Shown here piece after piece: positions 45,272 through 57,650 of a DNA stretch of 64,000 nucleotides. The stretch's first letter is position 1, and every line of letters starts with the position of its first letter. The notes below the pieces were generated by a model, which saw only the letters and a program-made list of their open reading frames with translations, was not told the origin of the DNA and did not search any database. Where the stretch lies: NCBI GenBank assembly GCA_963930775.1, contig OZ005689.1, positions 6,177,569 to 6,241,568 of the forward strand, read 5' to 3'. Source of the DNA: Cliona cf. orientalis. Taxonomy: Eukaryota > Porifera > Demospongiae > Clionaida > Clionaidae. The translations under genes were made by a program, and so were the position numbers.

Positions 45272-46346
45272 ATGCGTCCATCTCTGTTCACTGCTGCAAT
45301 CTTTCTGATGCTAATCCACCTTCATGGTGCCACTTCTCAGGATGAGGGAACATGCACTACTAAGGAAATAAGGAAAGATCTTATAGATGGACAACTGGCA
45401 GCTCTAGACTGTGAGAACTACACCTGTGTGTGTAAGTAACATTGAAAATAATTATTATTTTATACCAGGTATGTCAAATAATGTACTATTAATTATTAGC
45501 TATGCTCTTTTTCTAGTGCAAAAACAGAGAATTGGACTAAGTGCAAATCTTCCAGCAAATTCTTGTGCTGAGATTCTCCGCTACAACGCTGATTCTCCAT
45601 CTGGCTACTACTGGCTTCAGTCTACTAATGGTTCTGCTATTTATGCATACTGTGACATGACCCTGACCTGTAAGGGAGTCAGTGGAGGGTGGATGCAGGT
45701 GGTCAACCTGGACATGACCAACACCAGTCACCAATGTCCACCTGGCACCACACTAAGAACTGATCTACCCAAGCGTGTGTGTGGTCATGGAATTGATATT
45801 TTTAATTCAGGGTGTTCTTCCACCATTTTTCACTTGTACGAAATTGCATACAGCCGAGTCTGTGGAAGGATTATTGGATATCAGGACGAGACTCCAGATG
45901 CATTTGGCGAAGGACAAACACAGTCAATTGATGGAACCTATGTTGATGGCATTAGTCTCACTCACGGCAGCAATCCACGCCAGCACATCTGGACTTTTGC
46001 AGCAGCCCTTGATGAAGAGGGTACTTTCAATTTCAACTCGAATAACTGTCCTTGTACAAATAGGAATTTATCCTCCTCTGCCACACCTCCACCAACTTTT
46101 GTTGGGAATGATTACTTCTGTGACACCGGCAGTGCAGAGCATTTTCAACACATCTTCTATGGTGATGATCCACTATGGGATGGAGCAGGTTGTGGACCAA
46201 ATAACGACTGCTGTGACTTGAACAATCCTCCGTGGTTTCGCAAGGAACTCCCATCCACCACGACTGATAATATCGAGATGCGTTTATGCTGTAATGGATG
46301 CAATGAAGATACTCCTGTAGAAATGATTGAAATTTATGTCCAGTGA
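45272..46346 (+). CDS. Secreted fibrinogen-like domain protein, intact family member
   Basis: Exons 45272-45431 (donor gtaagt) and 45517-46346 (acceptor tttttctag) join in phase 1 to give 329 residues. ATG 45272 starts a signal peptide (LFTAAIFLMLIHLHGATS). A short cysteine-containing segment follows, then a fibrinogen-C-like start: CAEIL..NADSPSGYYWL, AIYAYCDM, GGWMQVVNLDMTN. The rest keeps paired cysteines, HIWTFAAALDE, FVGNDYFCDTG, DPLWDGAGCG..NDCC and a terminal IEMRLCCNGC..EMIEIYVQ. Such proteins are abundant in sponges, probably extracellular and lectin-like; ligand unknown. It heads a row of related copies downstream. Confidence 0.8.
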
Positions 46347-46567
46347 ATTGAGAAGCTAGCTGGCTTTGTTTATTCAGCTGTAGCTATATTTCAGACATTC
46401 ATGAGCTGAGTGTATTATTAGCTTTATTCTCTATAGTGATGCTGTATATTAGATGCTGCATAATGCTATACTATAGCTAGTATATTTTTATTATTATTCC
46501 TATGCCACATTTATATAGCTGCTCAGTACATGTATAAAATTATGTAGTGCTCTGTAGAGTACACACC

Positions 46568-47276
46568 TCAAGTGGAGGGTGGATGCAGGTGGTCAACCTG
46601 GACATGACCAACACCAGTCACCAATATCCACAGGCACCACACTAAGAACTGATCTACCCAAGCATGTGTGTGGAATTGCATGGCATCAGTAGTAATGATC
46701 GATTTGGGGTGTTCATCCACCATTTTTGACTTGTATGGAATCACATACAGCCAAGTCTATGGGAAGATAATTGGATATCAGGACCGCTCTCCAGACACAT
46801 TTGGCCAACCACAAACACATTGTCAATCAATTATTGATATGGTGCCTATGTCAAGGGTATTAGTCTCACTCACGGCAGCAATCCACGCAAGCACATCTGG
46901 ACTTTTGCAGCAGCCCTTGATGATGTTGGTACTTTCAATTTCAACTCGCATAACTGTCCTTAATTGTACCAATAGGAATTTTGCCTCCTCTGCAACATCA
47001 CCACCAAATTTTGTTGGGAATGACTAGCTACTTCTGTGATACCGGCAGTGCAGAACAGTATCAACTTATTTTCTACGATGATGATCCACTATGGGATGGA
47101 GCAGGTTGTGGACCAAAATTTAATAACGATTGCTGTGACTTGAACAATCCTCCGTGGTTTCGCAAGCAATTACCATCCACCACAACTGATAATAATATTA
47201 TTGAGATGTGATTATGTCGTGAAAGCATTCCCAATGAAGATACCCCTGTAGAAATCATTAAAATTTATGCTCAGTG
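46568..47276 (+). pseudogene. Fibrinogen-like paralogue, 5'-truncated and frameshifted
   Basis: Begins at the GGWMQVV region (AGTGGAGGGTGGATGCAGG), lacks exon 1, and matches 45680-46346 with several small indels. The motifs DPLWDGAGCG and NNPPWFRK remain but in changing frames, and the end has a stop in place of the MRLCC segment. Confidence 0.8.
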
Positions 47277-48056
47277 AATAGAATACTTTAACAGTTCTTT
47301 ACAGATACACGCAAGTAAAAAAAAATGGAGGAGCACAGAGTTTTGATACTACGTTAGTTGCTGCTCAAAATGTGTACTATTCCGGATTTTCCATTATTGT
47401 AGCATGAAATTCTGCACTGTAGCTATAAAAAGCCAAAATTAATGTAGTGCTTGGGATGAAGAATTTTTTTTGTTTCCTCTACTAGTAGCTACATTGTTTC
47501 TGGTAATAATTAATGCTTAGCCTAGTGATTTGATTTGGTGACTTATTTTGATATTATGATCCTTATTTAAATAAAATCAAATTCTTAGGGAGGAAGCTTA
47601 ATTAAAATCCCCCCTGCATGGTTGAAACCCTGCTATAGCATGTGCATGCACTCAGTAAGTTGTGTATACCTTAGGTTGATAGCAACCAAATTTGATCATG
47701 AGACGACAGCTCAATAGTGTCTACAGTGATGAAAATGATTCATAATAATATGAACCTGTAAATTTGATAACTCTCATCAGTAACCCTAACGAAGAAGAAA
47801 AATCAGGACTGACAGAATCTCTTATAGTAGAGACTTCAATTTTGAAACATCGAATCAAAGAATTCAAAGTAGGTAACCATGCAGCTAAAATACTCTGACC
47901 TGATTCAGTACATTTATATTGTTATCAGGGAGGAGTTCCTGGAGTGCTAGATATATACTGTAACAGGCTTCATGGTCGAGTTAAACTCACACGAAGACAA
48001 GATTGGAGAAGCCACATATTTCAAATTAAAGATGGACTTCTCAAAAATGACGCAGT
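47277..48056. other. Gene-family flank, no gene recognised
   Basis: 47350-47470 (GTGTACTATTCCGGATTTTC and following) matches the 3' flank of the third paralogue at 57195-57290, so the duplication units include downstream DNA. The remainder is AT-rich. Confidence 0.5.
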
Positions 48057-48061
48057 GAAGC

Positions 48062-48441
48062 CATAGCAAAACAAGTGGATCACACTAATCTAATGTGGGT
48101 TGCCTCAGTTGCACTGGCACATTAATTCTAATCATAGTTCTCGTGATCCAGTTAATAATTCAGATATTATCAGTATGTCAAACTTGCCAGTTTGTGAGTA
48201 GCTATCAAAATCTGTGCATTCTACTACTCCTACGATGTATGATTGCAGTAATTAATATAACTATGTAGTGTATATAGTTACTACATGAATTTAAGAACAC
48301 TCATGGGACAAGTGCATGGTATGCCAGTTTATTATTCACTAACTGGCATATTAATATGAGAACTATGACGGGAGGTATCATAGTGTATGCAAATGAAGCA
48401 ACCCACATTAGTTCAATATGGTCCACTTGCTTTTACTATGA
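48062..48441. repeat. Foldback element
   Basis: CATAGCAAAACAAGTGGATC...CTAATGTGGGTTGC on the left pairs with GCAACCCACATTAG...TCCACTTGCTTTTACTATG on the right; inner arms share TTAATTCTAATCATAGTTCTC / GAGAACTATGACG. A related fragment may lie at 55685-55700. Confidence 0.6.
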
Positions 48442-48743
48442 CGTATACAACTACACCAGTATGAGTGTACTATTTTCAGTATGGCCGGTGTCTTGTATCA
48501 TTAATTTTTACATACTTCACTTACTTTAATCACCATCGTGTCTCTATAGGTAGCCATATCATATCTCAGATAATTATGAACATCGTATGTGGATATGTGA
48601 TAATAAGCGTAGTGAACACATGACTTGTGATATTGTGTTATAGTTAATGCGTGCGCGGAGTGCAGTACGCGATTTACAGCACGAGAGGAGTGGTCGAGTG
48701 GCTGATAATTGTAGATGTCTCGAGATTTGTAAACAGCCAAAAA

Positions 48744-48971
48744 ATGTCGGAGCTTCGTTCTAAAGACCTCGTGGACGCTTTTCAAGATAACCAAAGTGAT
48801 TTAGAGAGCGGAGCGAGCTCACCAGACGAGGATTGCTTGGATTCTGACGAAGAAGTTGGACTAGGTTCTGAACCGGGTAAGTAGCTAGAATATTCTTACA
48901 ATGGTAAAGGTTATTCCTGCTTGACAAAGCCTAAAAAGGCATATTTATACGATCTGGATCATGAAAATCTG

Positions 48972-49004
<33 letters not shown>

Positions 49005-52000
49005 TGCATGCGCATATCGTGTGTATGTATACCATGCATGTATGTGTGGAAGTGGGCGTGCTGTGTAGGAAGTGACGTCAACTAAGTAGGGAGTGGGCAC
49101 GGTCTGGGGCTAATTGATCAGTGACGTCAGCAATGGAGAGGAGCAGTGGGTGTGGTCGGGGGCCAGACTTCCGTCAGGAGGCTTGCAATAGGCACAGAAA
49201 GTGACGTCAGCTTTAGGAGAAGTGGGCGTGGTTTGGAAGCCACAACAGGCCTACAATATACACAGGAAGTGACGTGAACAATGGGGAGGGGCAGTGGGCG
49301 TGGTTTTAGGGCAGGATTTCAGTCCGAAGCTTGGAATAGGCACAGGAAGTGACGTCAGCAACGGGGAGGAGCAGTGGGCGTGGTTTTAGGGCAGGATTTC
49401 AGTCTGAAGCTTGGAATAGGCACAGGAAGTGACGTCAGCAACGGGGAGGAGCAGTGGGCGTGGTTTGGGGCCATGATTTCAGTCGGAGGCTTGGAATAGG
49501 CACAGGAAGTGACGTCAGCAACGGGGAGGAGCAGTGGGCGTGGTTTGGGGCCAGGATTTCAGTCGGAAGCTTGGAATAGGCTCAGGAAGTGACATCAGCA
49601 ACGGGGAGGAGCAGTGGGCGTGGTTTGGGGCCAGGATTTCAGTCGGAGGCTTGGAATAGGCACAGGAAGTGACGTCAGCTTTGGGAGAAGTGGGCGTGGT
49701 TTTGAGGCCACAATGGGCCTGCAGTAGGTACAGGAAGTGATGCCGGTAATGGGGAGGAGCAGTGGGCGTGGTTGGGGGCCAGAATTTCAGTCGGAAGCAT
49801 GGAATAGACACAGGAAGTGACGTCAGCATAGAGAGAAGTGGGTGTGGTCTGGAGGCCAGAATGGGCCTACAATAGACACAGGAAGTGACGTCAGCAATGG
49901 GGGAGGGGCAGTGGGCGTGGTTTGGGTCAGAACGGACCTGCGATAGGCGTAGGAAGTGACGTCAGCATTGGGAGAAGTGGGCGTGGTCTGGAGGCTTGAA
50001 TGGGCCTACAATAGATACAGGAAGTGACGTCAGCTATGGGGAGGGGAAATGGGCGTGGTTTGGGGTCAGAACGGGCCTGCAATAGGCGTAGGAAGTGACG
50101 TCAGCATTGGGAGAAGTGGGCGTGGTCTGGAGGCTTGAACGGGCCTACAATAGACACAGAAAGTGACGTCAGCAATGGGAGGGGCAGTGGGCGTGGTTTG
50201 GGGCCAGGACGGGCCTGCGATAGGCGTAGGAAGTGACGTCAGCATTGGGAGAAGTGGGCGTGGTTTGGAGGCCAGAACAGGCCTGAAATAGGCTGCAGTG
50301 GGCATGGTTTAATGAGGAAGTGACATCAGCATTGGGGACATGCAGTGGGCGTGGCCAGAATGGGCTTACAATAAGTGATGTCAGCAGGAGCAGTGGGTGT
50401 GGCTTTGGGCCACAATCGTCTTTGGAGGCCTGTATTTGGCATGGGAAGTGACGTCAGCAGGAAGTAGGTGTGGCTTGGGCTGTCAGAAGTGGTGTAGAAG
50501 GTGATGTCATAATAAAGTGGGTGTGGTCTTGGTGTTGAATTGTGGTGCAGAACCATGTTTAAACTGGGGTTTATGTGTAACATTAATATTATAATTCATT
50601 AATATCATATTTCTCTGCAGAGTGTGGTGGTGATCAATCTGATGAGGAACTTATGGCACCTACCCGTAAGCGACGCAGATTATGTAGTGAACTTGCCCTT
50701 AAAACATCACTAGAGTCTGGGCTTTACCCTGAATTTCTTGGTGCGGAAGGGCCAGCAGAAAATCATGACCCCGAAAGTAACTCTGCCTTAGATTATCTAT
50801 TGCTGCTCTGGCCAGAATCACTCACCTCCCACATAGCTACTAAGACAAATAGGTATGCTAGGCAGAGGAATCGTGTCAATTGGGTAGATGTGACAGTGGA
50901 GGAAATATGGACTTTCTTTGGCATTCTTGTCCTAATGGGCATTCACGGGCTTCCACGAGTTAGGAATTATTGGAGCACAGACCGTTTACTTGGTCTGGAG
51001 CCTATACAACAGTCCATGTCCCTCAATAGGTTTTGGGCAATATGGTCCAACCTCCATGTGGTAGATAATGACACAATTCCACCTGGTGGTGTTGGTCCCT
51101 CTCGCAAGATTAAGCCTATTGTAGATGTTCTGAACCAGACATTTTTAAAACAATACAGCCCTGGACAGGAGCTAGCCATTGATGAATCCATGGTTAAGTA
51201 CAAAGGTCACTGTAAAGGGAAGGTGCGTATGCCCAAAAAACCCTATTAAGTTAGGCTACAAGGTTTGGTGCTGCTCCTGTTCTTGCTGTGGTTACTTATG
51301 CACTTTTCAGTTCTATGATGGCAGGCCTGTGGACATAGCCACTGGTGAGAAGCTGCCTGAGAAGGGCTTAGTAAAGAGAGTGGTCACAGACCTATTGCTT
51401 CCATTTGTAGGCACAAATCATGTTGTGTACTGCGACAATTTCTACACTAGTGGACCCCTAGTTGACATGTTAGCTAAGGATGAAATATTTATAGTTGGAA
51501 GTATTCAAAGGAGAGCAGCAGGTTTCCCAGATAGCTTGAGGACAGTGGCACCACCAAAGGGTAGCTACGTATCAGAGAGTGTAGATGGGAAGCAGTATTT
51601 TGTATTCAATGATCGCAAGCTTGTTAGCTTTGTTACTAATGTGTTTCCAGAGACTATGAACAGTAAAGTGTTCAGGCTTCAGCCTGAGGGTGTTCTGAGG
51701 GAGCAGTCAGTTCCCCCACTCTTACCAGCCTATAATAAGTACATGGGTGCTGTTGATCTCACTGATCAGCTGATGAGGACCTATGGTTTTGATAGGAAAT
51801 CCAAGCGTTGCTGGCTTCGGCCATTCCTTTTTTGTTTTGATGTGTCAACAAATAATGCCCATATTCTCTATAAACACAACTGTAAACGATGTGGTGTCAA
51901 ACCAAAGGATTTGCTTGGATTTCGTTTGGAACTAGCAGTTTGCTATTACAATTTGGCAGCAGTTCTAAGGCACAGAGTAGTGTGAATAAGGGTAAGGCCC

Positions 52001-52170
52001 AAGATGTTAGTGTTTGTTGTCTAAGTAGAGTTAGTGACATAGGGCTAAAGAGGGGTAGGTGCCACCAGTGTATCAAGATGAAGAGGAAGAGGCACACTTC
52101 ATTTGGATGTTCTGTGTGTAAAATTAGACTATGCAAGATCAGATGTTTTCAAGAATATCATAATATGTAG
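48744..52170 (+). pseudogene. piggyBac transposase with two frameshifts
   Basis: Exon 1, 48744-48876 (acidic, MSELRSKDLVDAFQDNQSD), donor gtaagt; exon 2 from 50621 after ttctctgcag, phase 1. The DDE_Tnp_1_7 core is clear: first Asp in ELAIDESMVKYKG, second in HVVYCDNFYTSG, third in YMGAVDLTDQ, then the conserved Trp in RCWLRPFLF. The C-terminus keeps the cysteine-rich finger (GRCHQC..FGCSVCKIRLC...CFQEYH). One extra base near 51235 (AAAAAACCC) shifts the frame, and a second shift near 51975 returns to the first frame. Length would be about 560 residues, normal for the family. Probably inactive, or a sequencing indel in a homopolymer. Confidence 0.88.
49030..50530. repeat. ~100-bp minisatellite filling the piggyBac intron
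   Basis: About fourteen units containing GGAAGTGACGTCAGCA, AGTGGGCGTGGTTT and GGCCAGGATTTCAGTC. TGACGTCA, a CRE/ATF-type site, is present in nearly every unit. A TG run (48976-49000) precedes it. Confidence 0.85.
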
Positions 52171-52600
52171 TTACTGTTAGTAATTATTAATATATTTTTA
52201 GCAACCAAGTGTCCATGCATTACTATCTAATATGACTCTAATATGACTGGAAAATGTGTGATTTTATTTTATGTATGTATTTTAATCCACCTTGACATAA
52301 TAAATTTAATCTATCTTGATGTAATAATAATTATGATGGTATATGAGGTATACAACACATCCACACATGTGCAGGGAGTGGAATTTAACCCTTTCGGTCA
52401 CAAATTGTTGTAAATTTACAACAATTTTGCATGGACCGTATTTCGGCTAAATAGAGATATGAATAATTCATTGGCGGCGGTTAGGCTACCGATAAGAAAA
52501 CCTGGCCCACACAATTGTCGCGGTCCCGTCGGCATTTTGAAGTGATGACGTCAAAGTGGTTTGGCTTTGAAGAAGCTTTCATCTATGCTTTGATCACTTT
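52171..52600. other. 3' flank of the piggyBac transposase
   Basis: No ORF. A TTGTAAATTTACAA-type palindrome lies at about 52408-52424. It should contain the transposase polyadenylation region. Confidence 0.4.
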
Positions 52601-54650
52601 ATTACACACTAAGTAAAAAAAAAAAAGATTTAATGTAAATAATGTTTAAGACTCTGGGAAGCTATTCGCGACAAACTATTCATATGAGCACGCAGAATGA
52701 CTTGTACCTGGAAATTTCTTGGAAGCGGAATCACCTTAGAATTAGTTACGGTCCTTTAAAGTTTTCCCATATGTTTGTATAGGGAAGCCATATGTTTGCA
52801 ATGTTTTCCGCCCACGCGCTACGTGAAAAACGGGGAATACCCGTGGTGTGCGTTATTTAGAAACTCCCTCACAATTGGAGTATAGGCTGTTTGCTTGCTT
52901 TGTATGGCTCTACTGTGCATCCTAGGTGTATTATGTGGACAATTTTTTTTTTGCTTAGTGTGCACGCTAGCTTGTTACACACTAAGTAGAAAAAAAGAAA
53001 GAAAATAATGTAATGTAATTAATTAAATAATGTTTGAGACTCTGGGAAGCCATTCATGACAAATTATTCATATGAGCGCGCAGAATGGCTCACACCTGGA
53101 AAATTCTTGGAAGTGGAATTTTGATTCACATCTTAGAATTAAAGTTACGGCACTTTGAAGTATCCCCATATGTTTGTATAGGAAGCCACGTTTGCCCATA
53201 AAAAAAATTACGGGCGCGCGGGGTACGTTGACGACCCTTTACCAAACATTGTATATATGGGTATTTGGATGCCTACTTGCATCGTATGGCTCTACTATGC
53301 ATCCAGCTCGATTATTTGGTGTTTTTCGGACCATCTTTTTTTCTGCTTAGTGTGTGGTCCCCTTGTTACACACTAAGTAGAAAAAAAAGCAAATTTAAAT
53401 TAAACACTAAGTAGAAAAAAAAAGCATATTTAAATAATTAAATAATCTAATTCATGGGGGGATTGGGAGCACTTGGGGGGATAATTTTTACATGAGCACG
53501 CAGAATGGGTCAAAACTAGAGATTTGACCAGACAGATTTTTGATTCACACCTTACAATTAAAGTTATGGCCCTTTGAAGTTTTCCCATATGTTTGTATAG
53601 GAAGCCATGCGTTTGCAATGTTTTCTGCCCACGCGCTACGTGAGGGGCGGGGCCACGCGCGCACATTAACGTGACGACCATTACCCACTTTGATCAAAAT
53701 TGATGTAAGGCCACTCCAAATCAATCATTAGTTTCTGGTCACCCGCCCGCATGATATTTTGAAAAGCCAGTTTATGAGGACTATAATGATATTCATAGAA
53801 AAGATGACGTAAAATTACACGTATTGAGTCATCAAACACTATGATAGTCTCGAGATCACGATCTCAAGCTCATTGCCTTGCTGCACATGGTGAATCGAAT
53901 ATTCGAATTAAACTTCACTGTGTCACATCAGTGCCAGTGTACTTCCACAGCTCATATAGCTAGCTGATATGATCTGACAGGCTGTTGTTTGCACTCGAGG
54001 TTTGCTGACCAAGCATTTGTGGTATAATTTAAGTACTTCCTCTTCCTGTCTTAATTCAATTAGTCATAGTCCCATAGTCCTAACCACCCGCCCGCCCGCA
54101 TGTACTTGAGACAACTGGTGTGACCAGAAACTAATGATTGACTTGGAGTGGCCTAATGGCTCTACTATGCATCCAGCTCAACTATGTGGCCGTTTTTGGA
54201 CAATTTTTTTTTCTGCTTAGTGTTCAGGTCGCCTTGAAAATAATTAAATTAAATAAACTTGAAAATAATTAAATTAAATAAATAAATAATTAAATAATCT
54301 AATTCATGGGGGGTTTGGGAGCACTTGGCGGGATAATTTTTACATGGGCACGCAGAATGGGTCGAAACTAGAGATTTGACCTGAAAGAATTTTGATTCAC
54401 ACCTTAGAATTAAAGTTATGGCGTTTTCCCATATGGGAAGCCATGCGTTTGCAATGTTTTCCGCCCACGCGCTACGTGAAAAACGGGGAATACCCGTGGT
54501 GTGCGTTATTTAGAAACTTTCTCAAAATTGGTGTATAGGCTGTTGCTTGCTTTGTATGGCTCTACTGTGTATCCTAGGTGTATTAAGTGGCTTTCTGGAC
54601 AATTTTTTTCTACTTAGTGTGCACGCTAGCTTGAAAAAAGAAAAAAAGAA
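52600..54650. repeat. Four ~385-bp tandem units in the piggyBac 3' region
   Basis: Units begin near TGTTACACACTAAGTAGAAA (about 52603, 52972, 53363) with a fourth, partial-start unit at 54160-54640. Shared internal markers are CATATGTTTGTATAGG, CCGCCCACGCGCTACGTG and ATGGCTCTACT(A/G)TGCATCC. A PIF MITE interrupts the third. Confidence 0.75.
53709..54153. mobile_element. PIF/Harbinger-type MITE, TIR variant 3
   Basis: 445 bp, TIRs GGCCACTCCAAATCAATCAT / complement extending ~34 bp, TAA duplications at 53706-53708 and 54154-54156. CACCCGCCCGCATG lies near the left and ACCCGCCCGCCCGCATG near the right, the same layout as the other copies. Confidence 0.88.
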
Positions 54651-54967
54651 AAAGAGTGGTGTTGTAGGCGATGTATGTGTTAGTATTGTCTCATGACTCG
54701 ATTACTTTACTTCTCTGGGCTGCATTTGAGCTGCATCTTGAGCAACCGTTTGCAGAGATCGATAATTGGGGCGTGGCTCGTTCGGTTTCCCGGCAACAAC
54801 CGCAGCCTGGTCGACCCTGTACCTAACGAAGGCCTGCTGGGTGAGCTCACGAATTTTCTGTGACCGAAAGGGATAAAGCACGAGGCGAAGCCGAGTGCTT
54901 TATCAGACACGAGACCACTCCTCGAGTGCTGTAAATCGTGTACTGCACGACCAAGCGCACGCATTAA

Positions 54968-55895
54968 CTGGCTTATTGTATGACACTCTGACGTGGACCG
55001 CCATGACAGCCTACTGGTAAGTTTCACATACAGGGCCGCTTGTATACCCGTTAATCCGTCACTTTTTAAATTTTATTTTTGTGAAAAACGGTCAAACAAA
55101 GCTTTATTTTCAAAAGTAGCAAGGCATACGTACGCAGATCAGTGCTCTCTGACTTGGATAGTTTGTAGGTAGCTAGCTCTGAGTAGCTAAATCTTAGTCA
55201 AGGCTGTCTAACACAAAAAATACTGACCTTTGACAATTTGAAAGCTTCTTTGTGACATCCGTTCAGTCTAGAAGTTAGTCTGAACAGTATCAAGGCGAAT
55301 ACTTGCTTCTTCATGTGCTTTTAGACTTTCAAAAACTTAAATTTCTAATTAGAGTCTGCTAGCGTGCTTTATGGCCAATAATGAACATGCATTATTGGCC
55401 ATATTGAGCACGCTCTACGTGTACCGGATATAAAGCACGGGCGGTGCCTTTGATGTTATATGGCTTCATACAATAAATCATAATTATGGTGTAGAGAGAA
55501 TGCTTTAATGTAGCTATACATTTCATATAAATCATGGCTTGTAATGAATTGTATCCTTTAATTGAAATGAGCAGGTAATCTAAGATGGGTTAAACTAACA
55601 TTTTTGTTCTTATAATAATATTATAATAATGGGCGCATACATGAACCATATTATGATCACTATGATGGATAGGTAGTGTGCAACCAACGCAACCCACATA
55701 TTAATGAGAAGAAACATTTTCTGGTTATACTTATTTGTACTAGTATGTATTATTAAGAAGACTGCACTAGGGCCATGCAGGGTGCCAGCTCTTATCAAAG
55801 GAGCAACTAAAAGTAGTGCACGTGCCCATTAATAGAAACGCATGCAGCTCTCAATCATCATTTCTGAAAACCTAAACTCTTCATTCCAAATAGCT
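54968..55895. other. Spacer between piggyBac and the third fibrinogen-like copy
   Basis: No gene seen. 55362-55413 folds into a hairpin (GCGTGCTTTATGGCCAATAA / complement-like TTATTGGCCAT..AGCACGC). 55574-55612 is a fragment of the MITE family at 34386. 55770-55860 is the conserved upstream block of the fibrinogen-like family. Confidence 0.45.
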
Positions 55896-56946
55896 ATGTG
55901 TCCATCTCTGTTCACTACTGCAATCTTTCTGATGCTAATCCACCTTCATGGTGCCAGTTCTCCAGACGAGGGAACATGCACTACTAAGGAAATAAGGAGA
56001 GGTCTTGTAGATAAACAACTGGCAGCTCTAGGCTGCGAAAACTACTCTGGACCTGTGCGTGTAAGTCACATTGAATTTTATCACTTTATTTAGACAATCG
56101 CATGGCAAATTGGACTAATTATAGATCTTCCAGCAACTTCTTGTGCTGAGATTCTCCGCTACAAAGCCAATTCTCCATCTGGCTACTATATATTGGCTTC
56201 AGTCTACTAATGGTTCTGCTATTTATGCATACTGTGACATGGCCCTGACCTGTAAGGGAGTCAGTGGAGGGTGGATGCAGGTGGTCAACCTGGATATGAC
56301 CAACACCAGTCACCAATGTCCTCCTGGTAGCTACCACACTAAGAACTGATCTACCCAAGCATCTGTGTGGAATCGGCATCAGTGGTTTGGGGTGTTCATC
56401 CACCATTTTGACTTGCATGGAATTGCCTACAGCCATATCTGTGGGAAGATTATTGGATATCAGGACAGCTCTCCAGATGCATTTGGCCACGTACACATAC
56501 ATCAACAATCAATTGATGGAGCCTATGTTGATGATATTAGTCTCACTCATGGCAGCAATCCACGCCAGCACATCTGGACCAAGGCTTTTGCAGCAACCCT
56601 TGATGAAGTAGGTAGTAGGCCCTTGTATAATTGTCCTTGCTTCAATAGGAATTTAGCCTCCTCTGCCACACCACCACCAGATTTTGTTGGAAATGACTAC
56701 TTCTGCGATACTGGCAGTGCAGAGCATTTTCAACACATTTTCTATGGTGATATCGATGATCCGCTATGGGATGGAGCAGGTTGTGACCAAATAACAACTG
56801 CTGTGACTTCAACAATCCTCCATGGTTTCACAAGCAACTGCCTTCCACCACGACTGATAATATCGAGATGCGTTTTTATGTTGTGAAGCAGCTCCTGATG
56901 AAGATACCCCAGGGCCTGTAGAAATCATTGAAATTTACGTTCAGTG
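55896..56946 (+). pseudogene. Fibrinogen-like paralogue with intact exon 1 and broken exon 2
   Basis: Exon 1 (ATG 55896, LFTTAIFLMLIHLHGASS signal) is open to a gtaagt donor at about 56056. Exon 2 resumes at LPATSCAEILRYKANSPSGY, then a 4-base insertion (GGCTACTATATATTGG, about 56184) shifts the frame. Further indels occur near the CPPG site (56330), in the FNFN region and at GGTTGTGACCAA (56783). It covers the whole domain to EIIEIYVQ at about 56945. Confidence 0.8.
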
Positions 56947-57469
56947 AATGGAATATATACCTATTAGTAACTTCGCGAACGCTGCAGCATAGAATAGATC
57001 ATAATTATAAAGACATTCACATTCAAATAATATTATAGCTGAGTGTATATAGAGTTTTTATTCTCTGGCTTATAGCTATAATAATAGTATGCTATTACCA
57101 GTAATTCATTTAGCTGTAATCAATGCACAATAGTCACAATTAAATTTTTGCATTGAATAATAATAATATTATTTTGCTATCTCAGTGGATTCAAATGTGT
57201 ACTATTCCGGACTTTCCATGGTAGCATGAAATTCTACACTACAAAGCCAAAGTTAATATTATAGTGCTTGGGATGTATATTTTTAGGAGAATTTATTTAG
57301 TTCCTCTAGTCTAAGATTGTTTCGGGTTATAAACTGAATCAGATGTTGCACTTCTTGCATGGATTTTGCTTGTAGAAAAAACATTTCACTTCATGCACGT
57401 TAACTTTGATCATTCTTTAAAAAGCCAGGGTTGCATCTTGTGTAAATAGCTGTAGCTATACATTCAAAG

Positions 57470-57650
57470 AATAAACTAAAAATAGTGCTCCTGCATGGTA
57501 CACAGCCATCAATCATCACTTCTGGTAGGTTAAATGTATTGAAATATGTGTTGATCCCTGTTCTGAATCACTGCTGCAATCTTTCTGATGCTAATCCACC
57601 TTCATGGTGCCATTTCTCAGGATGAGGGAATATTGACTTAATATTGTACT
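57470..57650 (+). pseudogene. Fibrinogen-like exon 1 remnant
   Basis: 57470-57525 resembles the upstream block and 57555-57630 the signal-peptide exon (CTGCAATCTTTCTGATGCTA, CTTCATGGTGCCA) up to CAGGATGAGGGAA, where similarity stops. No exon 2 follows. Confidence 0.7.

Larger units (their letters stand above)
48648..54963. mobile_element. Complete 6.3-kb piggyBac element with TTAA duplications
   Basis: TTAA at 48644-48647 and 54964-54967 abut inverted ends starting TGCGTGCGC, continuing through TGCAGTAC.CGATTTACAGCAC (right end has a few bases more). The piggyBac transposase gene lies inside in plus orientation. The right third consists of ~385-bp tandem units. Near the right end GATAAAGCAC...GTGCTTTATC forms a further hairpin. 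Confidence 0.88.

Noticed and set aside
54707-55027. 106-codon minus-strand frame at the piggyBac right end
   Set aside because: It spans the TIR and TTAA boundary, so it cannot be a conserved gene of either side.
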